The notes beneath the pieces are model-generated. The model did not search any database. It was not told the origin of the DNA and was given only the letters and a program-made list of their open reading frames with translations. Source: UBA1738 sp964388835 (GTDB taxonomy: Bacteria > Bacillota > Clostridia > UBA1381). Taken from it: a DNA stretch of 41,390 nt. The stretch covers positions 1-41,390 of the forward strand of contig CAYMBZ010000009.1 of assembly GCA_964388835.1 (NCBI GenBank), in the 5' to 3' direction. Positions 25,973 to 33,068 of this stretch are shown here, in pieces. The translations under genes were made by a program, and so were the position numbers. Each line of letters opens with the position of its first letter. Within the stretch, counting starts at the first letter, position 1.

Positions 25973-27754
25973 ATGAAACCAAAAATAGGAATAAGACCGA
26001 CTATTGACGGCCGCTGGGGAGGTGTGCGCGAAAGTCTGGAAGAGAAAACAATGGCAATGGCACAGGCGGCAAAGAAACTCATTGAAGAGAATGTCCGCTA
26101 CCAAGACGGAACACCTGCAGAATGTGTTATTTCGCCATGTACAATCGGAGGCGGTGCCGAGGCGGCAAAATGTGCGGAATATTTCAGCACACAGAATGTA
26201 TGTGCAAGCCTGGCGGTAACGCCGTGCTGGTGCTACGGCTCCGAGACAATGGATTTGTCCGGTGACACAATAAAGGCTGTTTGGGGCTTTAACGGTACCG
26301 AAAGACCGGGTGCGGTATATCTTGCGGCAGTTATGGCGGCATTTGCTCAAAGGGGACTTCCCGCATTTGCAATGTACGGCAGAGATGTTCAGGATATTGA
26401 GGACAACAGCGTTCCCGATGATGTTGCGGAGAAGATGATTCGCTGGGCAAAAGCAGCTCTTGCGGTGGGACAGATGAAGGATAAGGCATATGTAAATCTC
26501 GGCGGAGTTTCCATGGGAATTGCGGGTTCTTACTGCGATATGTCCTTTATGCAGAAGTACCTCGGTATTCGTGCTGAATTTGTGGATTTGACGGAAATTT
26601 TAAGACGTATTACGCTTGAAATATATGACCATGACGAATATGAAAAGGCACTTGCATGGATTAAGGCAAACTGCCCAGAGGGCTTTGATAAAAATGCCGG
26701 AAAGAACTTCCCTGAGATTATCAAAAAATCCAAGGTTGTGGATGCAGATAAGGATTGGGAATTTATTGCAAAGTTCACGGTAATCGTGCGCGATATTCTT
26801 TACGGTAATCCGAAACTGGACGAAATGGGCTGGCATGAAGAAGCTCTCGGAAAAAATGCCGTTGCGGGAGGTTTCCAGGGACAGCGTAACTGGACCGATT
26901 GGCTTCCGAATGCGGACTTTACCGAGTCACTGTTGGCAAGCTCTTTTGACTGGAACGGAAAGAAAATGCCTACCCCGTTTGCTACCGAAAATGACACTTT
27001 AAACGGAATTTCCATGATGCTCGCAACTCTTATTACCGGAAAAGCTCCGGCTTTCCACGATGTGCGTACATATTGGTCACCGGATGCGGTAAAACGCGTT
27101 ACCGGTAAGGAACTTTGCGGTAAGGCAAAGGATGGTATAATTCACTTAATCAATTCCGGCGCAACCGCTATGGATTGCACCGGTGCCGCAAAGGATGAAA
27201 ACGGAAACGGAACCATCAAGGAATGGTGGAATATGACCGATGAGGACATCAAAGCTTGCCTTGAAGCAACCGATTGGTGCCGTGCCGATTATGAATATTT
27301 CCGCGGCGGCGGATTTTCAAGTCACTTTAAAACTGAGGCTGAAATGCCGGTTACTATGATTCGTGTGAATATAGTGGAGGGTGTAGGCCCGGTAGTTCAA
27401 ATTGCCGAGGGATATACTTGTGTGCTTCCGGAAGATGTTCACGACAAGCTGGATAAGAGAACTGATCCGACATGGCCCACAACTTGGTTCGCTCCGATTT
27501 TGACCGGAAAAGGAGCATTTCGAGATGTATATTCTGTTATGGCTAATTGGGGCGCAAATCACGGAGTAACAATCGGCGGACATGTTGGTGCGGATATTAT
27601 CACACTGTGTTCAATGCTCAGAATCCCGGTAACCATGCATAATGTACCGGAAGAAAAGGTTTATAGACCTCATGCTTGGGCGTCCTTCGGAACCGAGGAT
27701 TCTCAGGCGGCGGATTTTGCCGCATGCAAAAAGTATGGACCTATGTACAAATAA
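25973..27754 (+). CDS. fucI: L-fucose isomerase
   Basis: 593 residues, essentially the length of E. coli FucI (591). It converts L-fucose to L-fuculose (and can act on D-arabinose) in the cytosol with Mn2+. The three metal ligands known for E. coli FucI (E337, D361, H528) appear here at a constant +2 offset: E339 in A-T-E-N-D, D363 in F-H-D-V-R-T-Y-W and H530 in N-H-G-V. The N-terminus (I-G-I-R-P-T-I-D-G-R) is also typical. It follows fucU in an operon of two and ends at a strong terminator. No fuculokinase or fuculose-1-phosphate aldolase gene lies in the window. Confidence 0.96.
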   Translation: MKPKIGIRPTIDGRWGGVRESLEEKTMAMAQAAKKLIEENVRYQDGTPAECVISPCTIGGGAEAAKCAEYFSTQNVCASLAVTPCWCYGSETMDLSGDTIKAVWGFNGTERPGAVYLAAVMAAFAQRGLPAFAMYGRDVQDIEDNSVPDDVAEKMIRWAKAALAVGQMKDKAYVNLGGVSMGIAGSYCDMSFMQKYLGIRAEFVDLTEILRRITLEIYDHDEYEKALAWIKANCPEGFDKNAGKNFPEIIKKSKVVDADKDWEFIAKFTVIVRDILYGNPKLDEMGWHEEALGKNAVAGGFQGQRNWTDWLPNADFTESLLASSFDWNGKKMPTPFATENDTLNGISMMLATLITGKAPAFHDVRTYWSPDAVKRVTGKELCGKAKDGIIHLINSGATAMDCTGAAKDENGNGTIKEWWNMTDEDIKACLEATDWCRADYEYFRGGGFSSHFKTEAEMPVTMIRVNIVEGVGPVVQIAEGYTCVLPEDVHDKLDKRTDPTWPTTWFAPILTGKGAFRDVYSVMANWGANHGVTIGGHVGADIITLCSMLRIPVTMHNVPEEKVYRPHAWASFGTEDSQAADFAACKKYGPMYK

Positions 27755-27832
27755 CAGTTGTGCTTTTGTATGGAATTTGCGAAAAAATTCAGACTTTAAT
27801 AAGAAAAATTGAAAACTTTTTGTATAGTTTGT

Positions 27833-27872
27833 AAAACAGCGGATTCGGGATTTCCCCTCCGCTGTTTTGCGT
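27833..27872 (+). terminator. Terminator of fucU-fucI
   Basis: AAAACAGCGGA (27833-27843) pairs perfectly with TCCGCTGTTTT (27858-27868); the stem runs into TTTT and then GCGTTTT. It is about 80 bases after the fucI stop. Between here and the radC promoter (27969) I see nothing recognisable. Confidence 0.8.
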
Positions 27873-27968
27873 TTTCCCCATATAGCCGAAAGAGTGCGGA
27901 AAATATACGGAAAAGTACACCTGTAAAAGGGAGTTTATCCGTCCGGAAACAGCAGAAACAAAAATCAA

Positions 27969-27980
27969 TCAAACGTTTGA
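27969..27980. promoter_or_regulatory. LacI-family-like operator palindrome over the radC -35
   Basis: TCAAACGTTTGA is a perfect 12-bp palindrome with a central CG, the form bound by LacI/GalR/PurR-family repressors (the E. coli PurR operator core is GCAAACGTTTGC). It overlaps the -35 hexamer of the radC promoter (TTGA shared), so occupancy would block RNA polymerase. No LacI-type gene is in this window. Confidence 0.45.
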
Positions 27981-28005
27981 CTTTTTAATGAGAGTGTGCT
28001 ATAAT
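27977..28005 (+). promoter_or_regulatory. Near-consensus sigma-A promoter for the radC leader
   Basis: TTGACT (27977-27982), a 17-base spacer and TATAAT (28000-28005) with TGC immediately upstream (extended -10). Transcription should begin near 28012, giving a leader of about 320 bases before radC. Confidence 0.85.
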
Positions 28006-28201
28006 GAATTCATCAAAGATGAATTCGGCTAAATTCGCCTGACGGCGAGCTAAATGTGTTAAAGCACGCTAAATTACTTCGTAGCTAAATTGACCTGCGG
28101 TCAGCGAATAAGCGAATTTAATTTAGCTGTTTTGAAAAAACAATTTAGCTGTACAGCGAAGCGGAATAATTTAGCTTTGTGCTGAAAGTGCAAAATTTCA
28201 G
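28006..28201 (+). repeat. Array of GCTAAAT-punctuated mini-hairpins in the radC leader
   Basis: The heptamer GCTAAAT occurs four times in direct orientation (28028, 28049, 28068, 28084) and then three times inverted as ATTTAGC (28121, 28143, 28169). Spacers between copies are mostly small palindromes of unrelated sequence: TCGCC/GGCGA (28035-28048), GTG/CAC (28056-28067), TAC/GTA (28075-28083), TGACC/GGTCA (28091-28103), TGTTTT/AAAACA (28128-28142). It opens with a 9-bp inverted repeat GAATTCATC/GATGAATTC (28006-28026) and ends with CTGAAA/TTTCAG (28182-28201). Direct and inverted halves can also pair as one long hairpin. No protein is encoded; bases 28202-28334 show nothing further. It is either a palindromic repeat family (REP/MITE-like) inserted here or a structured leader. 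Confidence 0.8.
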
Positions 28202-28334
28202 AACAAATACAGCATCTGAATCGTTCACTGATTTTATAAGAATTTCAATAATTAAGGCGAGGCAAATATTTTGCCGAAAAGCATGTTTTACGGATATGCG
28301 AAAGAAAACAGCAATTTCTGCGGAGGTGTTACAT

Positions 28335-29042
28335 ATGGGGGATAGCAACAATTTGCATGAAAATCACAGGGAAAGGCTGAAAGAAAAGTTTTTGAACCTG
28401 CTTGAAGAAGGTATGGCAGAGGACGGTCTTGAGGACCATGAGTTTGTGGAGCTTCTGCTGTTTTATGCAATTCCGAGAAGAAATACGAATGAAACAGCGC
28501 ATAAGCTGATAAATGAATTCGGAAGTTTCGGCAATATTTTGGAGGCGGACATAGAAAATCTTACGGCTATTGACGGAGTAAGTCGCCACACAGCCACGAT
28601 GCTGAAGCTTATGGCATCCTGCGCAAAGAGATACATAAATGATGTAAACGATATTAAAAATGCGCGCCTTACACCAATTAACATAAACACATACATAAAA
28701 AATCTTTTTTACGGACACACAAAGGAGATTGCGTATGCGGTGCTGATGGATAGGGATTGCATAGTCAGAAAAATCAAGCGCATTTCAACCGGAACGGTAA
28801 ATGCCGCGCCGCTTTACCCCAGAGAGATTGTTAAGCTTGCGGTAAATGAGCGGTATCCGTATATGATCTTGGCGCATAATCATCCGAATGGTAATGCAAT
28901 GCCATCGGACAGTGACATAAAAATCACAAAAACAATAGAAATGGCGCTTAATTTTGTCGAAGTAAGACTTGTTGACCATGTTATTGTTTCCGGGGAACAG
29001 GTTGTGAGTCTTGCAAGAAATTTCAAGGTTTTTGAAAAATAA
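28335..29042 (+). CDS. radC: RadC family protein (JAB/MPN metalloprotein)
   Basis: 235 residues. Two helix-hairpin-helix-like stretches (about 30-100, including I-D-G-V-S-R-H-T-A-T-M-L) are followed by a JAMM/JAB metal site: H181 and H183 in L-A-H-N-H-P-N-G with D194 in P-S-D-S-D. RadC proteins are named for DNA repair but their biochemical role is unresolved. The ATG at 28335 has GGAGGTG 6 bases upstream; the frame is open back to 28179 but that part overlaps the repeat-rich leader and has no SD. Family length is about 225-230, in agreement. It is transcribed alone and ends at a long hairpin terminator shared with the convergent noc side. Confidence 0.93.
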   Translation: MGDSNNLHENHRERLKEKFLNLLEEGMAEDGLEDHEFVELLLFYAIPRRNTNETAHKLINEFGSFGNILEADIENLTAIDGVSRHTATMLKLMASCAKRYINDVNDIKNARLTPININTYIKNLFYGHTKEIAYAVLMDRDCIVRKIKRISTGTVNAAPLYPREIVKLAVNERYPYMILAHNHPNGNAMPSDSDIKITKTIEMALNFVEVRLVDHVIVSGEQVVSLARNFKVFEK

Positions 29043-29049
29043 AAAATAT

Positions 29050-29116
29050 ATCTGCCGAGCTGACAAGCCGAGTGCCGAAAATGCAAGTTCCGCGGTTTGT
29101 GTGTCGGCAGATTTTT
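29050..29116 (+). terminator. Terminator of radC with a long stem
   Basis: ATCTGCCGA (29050-29058) pairs with TCGGCAGAT (29104-29112), followed by T4. Inside, GACAAGCCG can pair with CGGTTTGTG (with wobbles), extending the helix. It lies between the convergent radC and noc stops. Confidence 0.75.
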
Positions 29117-29124
29117 GTATACGA

Positions 29125-29925
29125 TTATCCGTTTTTCACTTTGATGATGTATTCCACACCCCAATCAAAAGAATTGGTTTCCATATCGGCATTCACGCCG
29201 CCGTCACGCATGATTTCCAGCGCACGTTTGATTGTGTTGGTGAATACTCGGATATCCTGTAAACTTTTGATTTTCAGTTTTTGCGCAGAGGGTTTGGAAA
29301 CCGAAAGCATATTTTTTATCAGCTCCTCCGATTGTGAAACATTTAAGTTTTTTTCGCTTATTGTGCGCACCGCAAGAAGCTGTGCCTCCTCGTCTGTAAG
29401 ATGAAGCAGTGCACGTGCGTGACGTTCTGTAAGGGAGTATTCCAGTATCAGCCTGCGCGTTCTGGGGTAAAGTCTTAAAAGTCTGAGTTTGTTTGCGATG
29501 TTCGATTGCGATTTCCCGAGCTTGCGCGCTATTTCCTCCTGGGTCATGCCTTGAGTTTTTATTAAATTTTGGTAGCTTTCCGCTACCTCAAAAAATGTGA
29601 GGTCATCTCGCTGGAGGTTTTCCAAAAGCGCCAAAAGTGCTGATTTTTTCTCGTCTACGTGCATTATGATTGCGGGGATTGTATCAAGTCCCGCATTTTC
29701 CGCCGCGCGGAATCGGCGCTCACCGGCGACGATTTCATAGCCACCGCGTATTTTCCGAACGGAAATAGGCTGAAGAACACCGAATTCCTCTATGGATTCG
29801 GTAAGCTCATCAAGACTTATTGAATCGAAATACTTTCGCGGTTGTGACGGATTTGGAAAAATACTGTGAATCGGAAGGCTGACAATCTTCATTGCTGCGT
29901 TTTCTTTTGATTTGAATACCTGCAT
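29125..29925 (-). CDS. noc: Nucleoid occlusion protein Noc (ParB family)
   Basis: 266 residues. Noc binds chromosomal sites, spreads as a CTP-dependent clamp and keeps the division septum off the nucleoid. The N-terminal ParB/Srx domain has the CTP-binding G-E-R-R-F-R-A-A motif (about residues 68-75). A helix-turn-helix follows (M-T-Q-E-E-I-A-R-K-L-G-K-S-Q-S-N-I-A-N-K). Noc rather than Spo0J/ParB is chosen because of an N-terminal extension before I-V-S-L-P-I and position directly after rsmG, as in Bacillus. The second ATG (29925) is preferred over 29931 because AAAGGA (29939-29934) is 8 bases from it. It has its own promoter and an unusual leader. Confidence 0.85.
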   Translation of the reverse strand: MQVFKSKENAAMKIVSLPIHSIFPNPSQPRKYFDSISLDELTESIEEFGVLQPISVRKIRGGYEIVAGERRFRAAENAGLDTIPAIIMHVDEKKSALLALLENLQRDDLTFFEVAESYQNLIKTQGMTQEEIARKLGKSQSNIANKLRLLRLYPRTRRLILEYSLTERHARALLHLTDEEAQLLAVRTISEKNLNVSQSEELIKNMLSVSKPSAQKLKIKSLQDIRVFTNTIKRALEIMRDGGVNADMETNSFDWGVEYIIKVKNG

Positions 29926-30065
29926 AACCATTATCCTTTCGCGTAAATTTATGGAAGGTGGTAAGACGGCCCGTTATAATGTTTTTTTGGGGGGGAGAGC
30001 AGATGTACACATATTCGGGAGCTTATGTACATATACATGTAATGTTATGATTGGACCGTCTTACT
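29926..30065 (-). ncRNA. Structured 5' leader of noc (candidate cis-regulatory RNA)
   Basis: On the minus strand the predicted transcript begins at about 30065 and immediately enters a 12-bp inverted repeat (30064-30053 with 29972-29961, GTAAGACGG/CCGTCTTAC core with one wobble). This encloses about 80 bases with an internal hairpin (ATGTACA-type arms, 30003-30013 with 30024-30032) and a C7A7 run (complement of 29982-29995). After the closing stem about 35 bases remain to the start, including the AAAGGA SD. No known riboswitch class was recognised. An alternative is that the repeats are DNA sites for a regulator. Confidence 0.5.
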
Positions 30066-30071
30066 AATTGC

Positions 30072-30100
30072 ATTATATCACAAATTTTCGGGAAGAAAAG
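30072..30100 (-). promoter_or_regulatory. Candidate promoter for noc
   Basis: Minus-strand TATAAT (30077-30072) with TGA directly upstream forms an extended -10; the -35 position (CTTTTC, 30100-30095) is weak. Placement fits a start at the base of the leader stem. Confidence 0.55.
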
Positions 30101-30114
30101 AAAAATCGTTCGTC

Positions 30115-30149
30115 AAAAAAAGCGGCTTTTTTTATTTAGCCGCTTTTTT
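30115..30149 (-). terminator. Terminator of rsmG overlapping its stop codon
   Basis: On the minus strand AAAAAAGCGGCT (30149-30138) pairs perfectly with AGCCGCTTTTTT (30127-30116), a 12-bp stem with a 10-base loop and a strong T-run. The upstream arm codes for the last residues of RsmG (K-K-A-A-K) and the stop codon lies in the loop. Confidence 0.92.
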
Positions 30150-30863
30150 CTTCAAATTATAACATGAACCGATTGGATTTTTTGTTGCAATTCCGGGCTT
30201 TCTGGGATATTGTTGGGGAGTTTGTTGTACTTTTTTTATGATTATTATTTTATGATTCAAGTCGGTTCCCGGTATTTTTACGGATAATACGTCCTCAACC
30301 TTGCCGCCGAGTATGTGTATGGCACGTTTTGCGTCGGACAGCTCCTCCTCGGCAAGTGGTCCTTTAAGTGCGAGGAAATATCCCCCAACCTTCAAAAACG
30401 GAATACAAAGCTCGGAAAGCACCGTCATGTTTGCAACCGCACGGGATACCACAGTGTCAAACTGTGAGCGCATCCTCCGTCCTCCGTCCTCGGCTCGTGC
30501 GTGTACAAGTTCCGCATCGGCACCTACCGAATCCGAAACGATTTCCAAAAAATTCAAACGTTTTTGAAGGGAGTCAAGGAGAGTAAGCGAAATTTCCGGC
30601 TTCAATATTTTCAGAACAAGACCGGGAAAACCGGCTCCGGTTCCGACATCTATGACTTTTCCGTCTACATGCCCCGTGAGCAGAGCGGCGGCACTGTCAA
30701 GAAAATGTTTCCTTGCGATTCCCTCGGTGTCGCAGATTGCAGTTAAGTTGATTTTTTCATTCCACTGCGTAAGCAAGTCGGAGTATGTGATGAGCTGCTG
30801 TATTTGCACGGGAGATACTTCTATCCCGAGTTCGTTAAATCCGTTTTCTAAAATTTTTTCCAT
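30132..30863 (-). CDS. rsmG: 16S rRNA m7G527 methyltransferase RsmG (GidB)
   Basis: 243 residues, near the usual 239. RsmG methylates N7 of G527 in 16S rRNA using S-adenosylmethionine; its loss gives low-level streptomycin resistance. The SAM-binding signature V-I-D-V-G-T-G-A-G-F-P-G-L (about 70-82) and early L-T-Q-W-N-E-K-I-N-L-T-A-I are diagnostic. AAAGGA lies 8 bases before the ATG at 30863. The last residues (K-K-K-A-A-K) come from the terminator arm and are probably not functional. It has its own near-consensus promoter, with noc downstream behind a separate one. Confidence 0.96.
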   Translation of the reverse strand: MEKILENGFNELGIEVSPVQIQQLITYSDLLTQWNEKINLTAICDTEGIARKHFLDSAAALLTGHVDGKVIDVGTGAGFPGLVLKILKPEISLTLLDSLQKRLNFLEIVSDSVGADAELVHARAEDGGRRMRSQFDTVVSRAVANMTVLSELCIPFLKVGGYFLALKGPLAEEELSDAKRAIHILGGKVEDVLSVKIPGTDLNHKIIIIKKVQQTPQQYPRKPGIATKNPIGSCYNLKKKAAK

Positions 30864-30896
30864 AGTATGTGTCCTTTAAAAATATTTCTTAAATAA

Positions 30897-30925
30897 ATTA
30901 TATTACAAAATCATCGGTAAGTCAA
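30897..30925 (-). promoter_or_regulatory. Sigma-A promoter of rsmG
   Basis: Minus-strand TTGACT (30925-30920), a 17-base spacer and TATAAT (30902-30897), about 35 bases before the rsmG start. Between this and the promoter at 31049 (about 120 bases) the sequence is A/T-rich with no other signal seen. Confidence 0.85.
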
Positions 30926-31048
30926 TAAATGCGGGGAACTTTAATTTTCGGTAAAATCGATAAAAAAACAAAAGTGTCGAAAAAGCAGGGCAAAAAGCTG
31001 TGAAAATGTTAAGAAATTGTAACTTTTAAAAAAAATGCACAAAAAAAC

Positions 31049-31077
31049 TATACAATTTAAATTTATTATGTTATAAT
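31049..31077 (+). promoter_or_regulatory. Candidate promoter for the CdaR-type regulator gene
   Basis: TATACA (31049-31054), a 17-base spacer and TATAAT (31072-31077) preceded by TGT (extended -10). The expected start is near 31084, at the edge of a small hairpin GGAATA/TATTCC (31083-31100). Confidence 0.65.
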
Positions 31078-31101
31078 ATAGAGGAATACAAGCATATTCC
31101 G

Positions 31102-31239
31102 ATGTTTTTTGCGTACAATTCTATCGGTTTTGCGTTGTGTGCTGCGGCAATATTTGCAGCGGTGCTTTATACGCCCGTGATAAAGCAGGGGGGATTATTT
31201 TTCGGGCAGAAAGGCTATGGGGTTTATTATGATAAGTAA
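31102..31239 (+). CDS. Possible 45-codon leader/small membrane ORF
   Basis: An ATG at 31102 opens a frame of 45 codons ending at 31239, overlapping the start of the following regulator gene by 11 bases. The peptide has a hydrophobic segment (G-F-A-L-C-A-A-A-I-F-A-A-V-L-Y) and an aromatic, Gly-rich tail. It fills almost the whole leader between the predicted promoter and the regulator. Against it, the only SD-like AGAGGA (31080-31085) lies 16 bases upstream, although the GGAATA/TATTCC hairpin in between could shorten the effective distance. Not recognised. Confidence 0.3.
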   Translation: MFFAYNSIGFALCAAAIFAAVLYTPVIKQGGLFFGQKGYGVYYDK

Positions 31240-32314
31240 AGCGTTTCAGGATATTGTTTCTCAGATGGCGGATGTGTTCCCGAAAAAGTTCGGTATTGCC
31301 GATGCTACCGGTCTTGTACTGGCGGCAAACGGCCCGGAAATTTCGGAAGATTTGGTAATGGAATTAATCGGTGCCGCGGAAGAAAATACGGGTATGTTTG
31401 TTCGGGAGGGGTATATCGTCAGGTTGCTTGACGGCAGACCTTATCCGGAGTATATAGTATATGTTGAGGGAACAGATGAGGTTTCTCGCTATTGCTGTAA
31501 TGCGGTGACGGTTGCCGCAAATAATGTGCGCCATTATTATGATGAAAAATATGATAAAACGATATTCATGCAGAATATTATCTTTGATAATATGCTTGCT
31601 TTTGATTTGCACCAGAAAGCGCTGGAGCTTCATGTTGATGTTGATGCTCCCCGTGCGGTTTTCTATATAAAGGTGATGAAAAAGGGCGAGGTAGGTATTT
31701 ACGAGGTTATACGCAACATGTTCCCGGATAAGGAAAAGGATTTCGTTATAAATATCGACAGCAGTAATATCGTTTTGATAAAGGAAATGAAAGAAAACTG
31801 CGATACCGAGACAATTAACTGCATTGCAAGACAGATTTTGGACAATGTTCATGCCGAAACCATGATGAGCATTTTGGTGGGTGTAAGTACGGTTGCGGAG
31901 AATATAAATGGGCTTAATACCGCGTATAAAGAAGCGCAAATTGCACTTGAAGTGGGCAAGGTTTTTGATGAAGAAAAATATATTTTGAACTATGACAGCC
32001 TGGGTATCGGCAGACTTATATATCAGCTTCCGATAAAGCTTTGCGAACTGTTTTTGCAGGAGGTTTTCAAAAAGGGAGACATTTCGCTTCTTGATTCGGA
32101 AACCATTCTTACCATAAACAAATTTTTTGAAAATGACTTGAATGTGTCGGAAACATCGCGTCAGCTTTTTGTACACAGAAATACGTTGGTTTACCGACTT
32201 GAAAAAATATATAAGCTTACGGGGCTTGACCTTAGAAAGTTTGACCAGGCAATAGTATTTAAGGTTGCCATGATGGTGCATAAATATTTAACGTCGAACC
32301 CTATGAACGTATAG
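31229..32314 (+). CDS. CdaR/PucR-family transcriptional regulator
   Basis: 361 residues. The N-terminal third resembles the sugar-diacid recognition domain of CdaR proteins (M-I-S-K-A-F-Q-D-I-V, then G-I-A-D-A-T-G-L-V-L-A). A GGDEF-like middle follows. The C-terminus has the PucR-type helix-turn-helix: N-V-S-E-T-S-R-Q-L-F-V-H-R-N-T-L-V-Y-R-L-E-K-I. The second ATG (31229) is preferred over 31217 because M-I-S-K is the canonical family start and GGGG lies 6 bases before it. No sugar-diacid genes are adjacent; a terminator separates it from ftsEX, so what it regulates is unknown. Confidence 0.85.
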   Translation: MISKAFQDIVSQMADVFPKKFGIADATGLVLAANGPEISEDLVMELIGAAEENTGMFVREGYIVRLLDGRPYPEYIVYVEGTDEVSRYCCNAVTVAANNVRHYYDEKYDKTIFMQNIIFDNMLAFDLHQKALELHVDVDAPRAVFYIKVMKKGEVGIYEVIRNMFPDKEKDFVINIDSSNIVLIKEMKENCDTETINCIARQILDNVHAETMMSILVGVSTVAENINGLNTAYKEAQIALEVGKVFDEEKYILNYDSLGIGRLIYQLPIKLCELFLQEVFKKGDISLLDSETILTINKFFENDLNVSETSRQLFVHRNTLVYRLEKIYKLTGLDLRKFDQAIVFKVAMMVHKYLTSNPMNV

Positions 32315-32327
32315 GTATAGTTGAAGT

Positions 32328-32351
32328 GTGCGGTATTTTGCCGCACTTTTT
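32328..32351 (+). terminator. Terminator between the regulator and ftsE
   Basis: GTGCGG (32328-32333) pairs with CCGCAC (32341-32346) around a seven-base loop, followed by T5. It sits 14 bases after the regulator stop and 21 bases before ftsE, with no separate promoter evident, so ftsEX may depend on read-through. Confidence 0.8.
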
Positions 32352-32372
32352 AACGGAATACGGGAGTAATTT

Positions 32373-33068
32373 ATGATAGAATTTGAAAATGTTACTAAGC
32401 GTTTTGAGGATGCGGGAAACATCGCGCTTGAAAATGCAAGTTTTAAAATTGAAAACGGCGAATTCGTTTTTTTGGTAGGCTCAAGCGGTGCCGGCAAAAC
32501 GACGATTACAAAGCTTATTATGCGTGAAACAAATGTTACCGAGGGCAAGGTGTATCTTGACGGAATAGATGTAACCGCGCTACCGGATAAGGAAATTCCG
32601 TTTCTGCGCAGAAAAATGGGCGTTGTTTTCCAGGATTTCAGATTGCTGGAGGACAGAACGGTATATGAAAATGTGGAATTTGCAATGCGCGTTGTGGGCG
32701 CGGGCAGACGTGAGATAAGAAAACGCGTGCCGGAGGTGCTGAGCGAGGTTGGACTTAATTATAAGGCAAAGATGTATCCGCGCCAGCTTTCCGGAGGAGA
32801 ACAGCAGAGGGTGGCGCTTGCAAGGGCGCTTGCCAATCATCCGCTTATTTTGATTGCGGACGAGCCTACGGGAAATTTGAATCCCAAAACAGCAATGGAA
32901 ATAATGGATATATTCGAGGAAATAAACCGTATGGGAACCACTATTATAATGGCAACTCATGCAAAAGATATAGTGGATGTTATGAAAAAACGAGTAATTG
33001 AAATTCAAGACGGACATTTGGTGCGTGATGAGGTTGGAGGTGAATATCTTGAAGCTGTCGAAGTTTAA
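32373..33068 (+). CDS. ftsE: Cell division ATP-binding protein FtsE
   Basis: 231 residues, the ABC-type ATPase that with FtsX transmits a division signal to peptidoglycan hydrolases outside the membrane. Walker A is G36-S-S-G-A-G-K-T-T, the signature is L-S-G-G-E-Q-Q-R-V-A-L-A-R-A-L and Walker B is L-I-L-I-A-D-E-P-T-G-N-L. The characteristic F-Q-D-F-R-L-L stretch is also present. It overlaps ftsX by 20 bases. Confidence 0.96.
   Translation: MIEFENVTKRFEDAGNIALENASFKIENGEFVFLVGSSGAGKTTITKLIMRETNVTEGKVYLDGIDVTALPDKEIPFLRRKMGVVFQDFRLLEDRTVYENVEFAMRVVGAGRREIRKRVPEVLSEVGLNYKAKMYPRQLSGGEQQRVALARALANHPLILIADEPTGNLNPKTAMEIMDIFEEINRMGTTIIMATHAKDIVDVMKKRVIEIQDGHLVRDEVGGEYLEAVEV

Noticed and set aside
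28028..28175. CRISPR-like array (short repeat with spacers)
   Set aside because: The repeated unit is only 7 bases, spacers are 9-19 bases and self-complementary, orientation flips half way, and no cas gene is near.
28179..28334. N-terminal extension of RadC by 52 residues
   Set aside because: No SD for the upstream start, the extension does not look like RadC, and GGAGGTG is placed exactly for the ATG at 28335.
29125..29925. Calling this gene parB/spo0J of the partition system
   Set aside because: No parA/soj neighbour and no parS-like TGTTTCACGTGAAACA site was seen; position after rsmG fits Noc. ParB remains the alternative.
31364..32281. Minus-strand open frame of about 305 codons opposite the CdaR-type gene
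   Set aside because: No SD, no recognisable domain, and the plus strand codes a clear regulator; it is a shadow frame.
32998..33048. Longer FtsX start within ftsE
   Set aside because: The upstream ATG has no SD and would add residues unlike FtsX; TTG at 33049 is well placed behind GGAGGTGA.
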